Below are positions 61,605-64,000 of a stretch of DNA of 64,000 nucleotides, one piece after another (within the stretch, counting starts at the first letter, position 1; the number at the start of each line of letters is the position of its first letter). The notes beneath the pieces were generated by a model that was given only the letters and a program-made list of their open reading frames with translations, was not told where the DNA came from and searched no databases. Source of the stretch: Hevea brasiliensis (lineage: Eukaryota > Streptophyta > Magnoliopsida > Malpighiales > Euphorbiaceae); the NCBI RefSeq assembly GCF_030052815.1, contig NC_079501.1:94922017-94986016 (forward strand), read 5' to 3'. The translations under genes and the position numbers were made by a program.

Positions 61605-62509
61605 CTATGTTCAGACAATCAAATACTTAGGCAATTCAGAGATTTTCCAATCACATCTAATCATTGAACAAAGGGCGGTGATCAGCTGTGTGGTCCAATG
61701 ATGCAGCTCGGCAGTCACCGCATCTAAACAGGAGAACTTCTGAGTCGCCACCTGATTCTTCAGTTCCATCACTATTAAGCTTTCCTCCTTGTTCAGGGTA
61801 ATATGCTTCGGAATCAAGGGCCCCTGGTGCCACCAGCTAAGGGGGAAGTCCTCAAAGCAGGTCGGATTTTTGCTCCTCAGAATGAAGAAGCGGTTCTTCC
61901 AATTCTTAAGGGAGGAGGGCAGATCGGTAAAGAGCCCACAATGAGGCTTCGCCTGAAAAAACCAGTGCTCATCGTCCTTTCTGAGTTAGCCTGCGATTCA
62001 ATGAACACCTTAGCCGTAGGACTGATTCCCTTAGCTCGGCACAGGCCTCGGAAGGCTACCAAGATCCGCCACGGGTTAGGGTGAACTTGAGCAATGCACA
62101 CTCGGTGATATTTTAGGACCTCCTTGAAGAAGTCATCCAGAGGGAACCGAAGACCGGCCTTTAACTGTCCCTCGTATACCATAACCATGTCATTCTCTTC
62201 AAAGAAGTGATCGGCTCGGTGATCGCCGTGACACCGGATAAGTTCGTACGAATCAGGACGAATATTGTACTCCTGGCTAAACGATTACAGATCGGATTCT
62301 TGCAAGATCGATGGCAGCTCGTCCATAGGAAGATTCTCCCTCCCTAAAGAAGGGGCATGCCTTGATGGTGCGATCCGCCCCCGAGCTGGAACGGAGACCC
62401 TAAGAGGTTCTGGTTGTGCGCTTGGCCCGACCACCTCTTCCTCATCAGACGACCACGAGAACTGAATGGAAGGAGGGCTCGTTGCTCTCTGACCTTTGGC
62501 GCCGCTCAT
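61605..62509 (-). pseudogene. 'Putative gypsy type transposon' family ORF (PF04195-like)
   Basis: The likely start at 62509 reads MSGAKGQRATSP, followed by an acidic SSDEEEVVGPS linker. A TAA at 62285-62287 interrupts the frame, and the same frame then continues into VYEGQLKAGLRFPLDDFFKEV and HPNPWRILVAFRGLCR. This is the hallmark of the plant family named putative gypsy type transposon. A frame change near 61900 is followed by WWHQGPLIPK-like sequence to a stop near 61611. A TATA box lies about 160 bases upstream. Members are known as extra ORFs in Tat-lineage elements, sometimes antisense to gag-pol. The biochemical function is unknown to me. Confidence 0.65.
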
Positions 62510-62666
62510 TTTCAAAGGAAATACAGAATTTAAACTAAAAAGAAGATCAAAGCCCTTACCGGAGTCTGATCGGCGTCGGAAGAACTTGAGAAAACGAGAG
62601 AACTTTGAAGTTGTGAGCAAGAGACTGAAAATGACATACAGGAGCAAATGGCTAACCCCCCACCCC

Positions 62667-62674
62667 TATTTATA
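62667..62674 (-). promoter_or_regulatory. TATA box upstream of the PF04195-like ORF
   Basis: TATAAATA on the minus strand in a GAGTATAAATAGGGG context, about 160 bases before the ATG at 62509. This suggests the ORF had its own transcription start, either as an accessory gene or because this is an LTR promoter. Confidence 0.5.
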
Positions 62675-62767
62675 CTCGTCCGAGCATTTAATGCTCACGA
62701 GGTTCCAGGCAGTGCATCGGTTAGCGGGACTCGCCAGCTGTTCTGACACGTCTCACTCATATTCCTA

Positions 62768-64000
62768 AGATTCCATAAAGAGATCGGTTAATTATAAAGC
62801 GGCAGATCCGGGTGTTTGGAATTACGGATCGGATAAGTGTCATTCAGGTAAAGAATAAGATCGGATAATCATATTAGAGCTCGGAAAATAATTAATAAGA
62901 TAATAATTGACAAAATAAAATCTTTATTTCCAAAAGATCGGATTACATCATTTGGGCAATCTCAAGAGATCGGAATACATTTCCAAAAGTCAGATTACAT
63001 AATTTGGGCGATCTAAAGACAGGAATACATTAGAGATCTGATTACATCAAAAGGTCGATCTCTAAAAGATCAGCGGAACATCCTATCTAAAGAGGCCTGT
63101 GTCAATAGTCAACATTGTGACCGATCCAAAGGGGTGTCACCACCGTAACCGAGGCCGCTTAACACCCAATGTGGAGGAAAGCCGCTGTCGGAACACCCAA
63201 TGTGGTGAGAAGTCAAATAAACTTGGAAGAGCAACCGTCAAGGGTCGGCAGAACATCAACAATTTGCTCAGTCAAAATCGGTTCGCCGATTATGCCAGTT
63301 GAACGACTCGAGAACGATACAATCGAGGTCCGCAATCCAGATCGGTTAATTGATTTAGTTCTCTCACCATCATCAGATAAGGTCATCACGATTATTCGAT
63401 CACCAGGGTCATGAGTTTTCAGTCGAGGAACAAAGAAGTCTATCGGAAAGGGTTCAAAAACCACAATCATGGCCGGAACTTCTGTCGAAGCAGCTAGAAC
63501 TGGAAAGTAAGAAGGAAAAGAAGGAAATCGAATGAAGGAAGTTTCTTCTATCAGGGGGTATATATAGGGGGAAATCAAGCATTTATTGCTGAGCAGAAAA
63601 TGAAGCGGACGCTTCGGGAATTGAGGGGAATTAATGCTTTGACCGGACCGGGCCTGGATAAGGGAAGTATTGGAATAATAGAGATCGGAAGAGGGAAGAT
63701 CGGCATGAAAGATCGGAGAAGGACCATGTTGAGAGGATCGAAAAGCAAGAGAGAACAGAAAACGAAAGGGCGCCTACTGCTGTTACCATAATCGGAACCG
63801 AGGTAGTTAAAGCATTGCCAGGTAAAATCTCAACCGCACGCCCCAGAATCGCCCACGTTTCTGACATGCGCTGTACATCCTAATCTCCACCGTTGATCCA
63901 ACTTGTAAGGATGAGCTCAGAGCCCTTGGATCAAAGAGGAAGATGACAAAACCAGCGCCTTTCACTCCTAGCCCTCAGATCCCTCTGGACAAGAGAATTT
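62768..64000. other. GATCGG-rich stretch with no recognised gene
   Basis: About 1.2 kb with at least nine GATCGG motifs and several short open frames on both strands, none with a domain I recognise. A TATATATA at 63559-63566 and an ATG at 63600 could be a plus-strand promoter and start, but the frame is only 63 codons. Probably LTR or leader sequence of the element begun at 61120. Confidence 0.45.

Larger units (their letters stand above)
61120..64000. mobile_element. Start of another LTR-type retroelement, nested in the CACTA copy
   Basis: At 61120 the CACTA sequence stops and TGTCGACACC begins, with AATAC just before it as a possible 5-bp duplication. Base composition rises sharply in GC. 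The motif CCGATC is frequent at 61160-61570 and its reverse, GATCGG, at 62780-63720. A minus-strand ORF of gypsy-associated type lies inside. The other end is outside the window, so neither LTR length nor orientation can be fixed. It is probably a Tat-like gypsy element. Confidence 0.6.

Noticed and set aside
63213..63578. 121-codon minus-strand frame in the terminal element
   Set aside because: No family recognised, overlaps several competing frames on both strands, and sits in the GATCGG-rich region. Not enough to call a gene.

Overview
The window is nuclear DNA of an AT-rich eudicot plant. The evidence is two intron-containing class III (secretory) peroxidase genes, plant-type LTR retrotransposons primed by initiator-methionine tRNA, and hAT, CACTA and MITE-like DNA elements. 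A woody species such as a euphorb would fit, but I cannot name the species from sequence alone. Nothing here is bacterial or viral.

The backbone is a tandem segmental duplication. Unit 1 (about 1-28,932) and unit 2 (about 28,933-49,012) are full copies. Unit 3 starts at about 49,013 and is cut by another element at 61,120, before its peroxidase would appear. With insertions removed, the ancestral unit is about 8 kb: an AT-rich leader, a dead RNase-H-like relic, an upstream region, one peroxidase gene (5950-7189 and 42112-43352), then AT-rich flank with a MITE-like repeat. Units 1 and 3 share a CACTA-type insertion and RNase-H relic mutations that unit 2 lacks, so they are closest relatives although not adjacent.

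The units have grown by separate insertions, and the sister unit usually preserves the unoccupied target site. Unit 1 holds a minus-strand Ty3/gypsy element (8354-21340, TSD TATTT) whose left LTR contains a 2.3-kb internal tandem duplication and whose right LTR carries a hAT MITE (18884-19413, 8-bp TSD). It also holds two solo LTRs (23385-27244 and 27660-28817). Unit 2 holds a minus-strand Sirevirus-like Ty1/copia element with an extra downstream ORF (30022-40463) and a solo LTR (45864-47976). Unit 3 holds a plus-strand, pol-less gypsy derivative with 4-kb LTRs (49502-59349, TSD GGGTT). The last 2.9 kb (61120-64000) is the start of another retroelement, nested in the unit 3 CACTA copy, with a minus-strand ORF of the 'putative gypsy type transposon' family.

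The only apparently intact host genes are the two peroxidases: 332 residues each, 14 amino-acid differences, all catalytic and disulfide residues present. Every retroelement reading frame is interrupted, often by stops consistent with C-to-T or G-to-A decay of Trp and Gln codons. The points I rate highest are the insertion history written in empty sites, a 15-5-15 hairpin conserved in subrepeats of two related LTRs, the hairpin-bearing CACTA array, and the unusual accessory ORFs.
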